Assembly (NCBI GenBank): GCA_025526935.1
Contig: JAHLKD010000150.1
Location: 7,501 to 60,875, forward strand
DNA from: Cladochytrium replicatum
Lineage: Eukaryota > Chytridiomycota > Chytridiomycetes > Cladochytriales > Cladochytriaceae
Reading direction: 5' to 3'
Length of the DNA: 53,375 bases
The notes under the pieces are model-generated. The model saw only the letters and a program-made list of their open reading frames with translations, was not told where the DNA came from and made no database searches. A program made the position numbers and the translations under genes. Below, piece by piece: positions 52,954 through 53,375 of the stretch; position 1 is the stretch's first letter; every line of letters starts with the position of its first letter.

Positions 52954-53375
52954 ATGCCTGGAGAATCTGTTGACCTGTCTGTTCCGAGGGTCGTCAAGGA
53001 CCCCGTTGTCGTGCATGACTCGCGGATCCACATCAACGCTCCCGCTAAGCTCGTCTTCTCAATCCTCATCGGTATCAATGACTATCCCACATGGAACCCG
53101 TTGTTTAAAGCGAGTATGTCATTCAAATTCCACGTTTCCTGACGGGATCACTCAAGTAATCATTTATGACAAGTAACCGGGGCGAAGGACGGTGTGCTCA
53201 AGATCGGACTACCTATCACACTCTGGTTCGTACGAAACTCGCAGCACGTGTTCTGATTGTTTCACTGATTCTCTGAATTTGGCCAGGATCCGAATCCCCG
53301 GAACTCCGCTTTCCATTCCCTGCGGACCGCTTCGCGTCCACGAGCTCACACCTCCAGATTCAGATGCGACCACTT
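52954..53375 (+). CDS. SRPBCC (START-like lipid-binding) domain protein, 3' end cut by window
   Basis: Three exons visible: 52954-53113, 53174-53225 and 53287 to the edge. The joined product has VVHDSRIHINAPAKLVFSIL followed by DYPTWNPLFKA, the typical first strand and helix of the SRPBCC / polyketide-cyclase-like fold (APxxxVxxxLxDxxxYPxWNP), then KDGVLKIGLPITLW and IRIPGTPLSIPCGPLRVHEL. Such small helix-grip proteins bind hydrophobic ligands; in fungi most have no known role. An in-frame ATG at 52873 lies inside the palmitoyltransferase exon 1 and is less likely to be used. About 99 codons are visible. Confidence 0.75.

Overview
This 53.4 kb window is nuclear DNA from a filamentous or early-diverging fungus. 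The protein-coding genes are split by many short introns (mostly 50-60 nt, GT..AG, several with a CTAAC-like branch site). The recognisable proteins are fungal: a sterol-glucosyltransferase-type GT28 enzyme, an Msc7-type aldehyde dehydrogenase, a Pfa4-type DHHC acyltransferase, an MCT-like MFS carrier and a fungal-length CybS. The non-LTR retrotransposon copies are nearly identical and show no repeat-induced C-to-T damage. I cannot fix the phylum from sequence alone; a chytrid-like or other early-diverging lineage is a guess. Exon coordinates were worked out by hand from splice signals and reading frame, and for every complete spliced gene the exon lengths sum to a multiple of three.

Layout. 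Positions 1-17,020 carry intact genes mixed with decayed ones: a 3'-truncated MCT-like carrier (-), a 5-exon sterol-GT-like gene (-), a 2OG-Fe(II) oxygenase relic (-), SDH4 (-), a CDK-like kinase relic (-), an AT-rich and unresolved stretch, a frameshifted MFS sugar transporter (+), and a 7-exon FG nucleoporin with an N-terminal membrane segment (+). Positions 17,091-21,990 hold a LINE copy flanked by a 7-bp direct repeat, then an older LINE tail. Positions 22,196-34,825 are a gene-dense block: two paralogous tail-anchored proteins (-,-), an 11-exon UBA / PP1-docking / leucine-rich-repeat / GAT-like protein (-), an Msc7-like aldehyde dehydrogenase (-), a Gln-rich protein (-) and divergent RPS25 (+).

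From 35,198 a tRNA-Ser(GCT) is followed by a head-to-tail retroelement array: an ORF1-only element, a CT microsatellite, a near-full-length LINE, a tRNA-derived SINE, a 5'-truncated LINE, a second ORF1-only element and a fragment of another LINE family. Most of these abut at the poly(A) tail of the previous one. Positions 44,900-49,000 are a graveyard with a decayed hAT transposase and associated relics. The right end returns to ordinary genes: an AN1 zinc-finger protein (+), a Pfa4-type palmitoyltransferase (-) and a divergent SRPBCC-domain gene (+) cut by the window end.

The genes do not form one pathway; they are mostly housekeeping neighbours (respiratory complex II, ribosome, nuclear pore, palmitoylation). 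The most unusual content is (i) the ORF1-only non-LTR elements that share a 3' tail with the LINE, which looks like trans-mobilisation, (ii) the POM121-like membrane FG nucleoporin, and (iii) the UBA-RVxF-LRR-GAT fusion protein.
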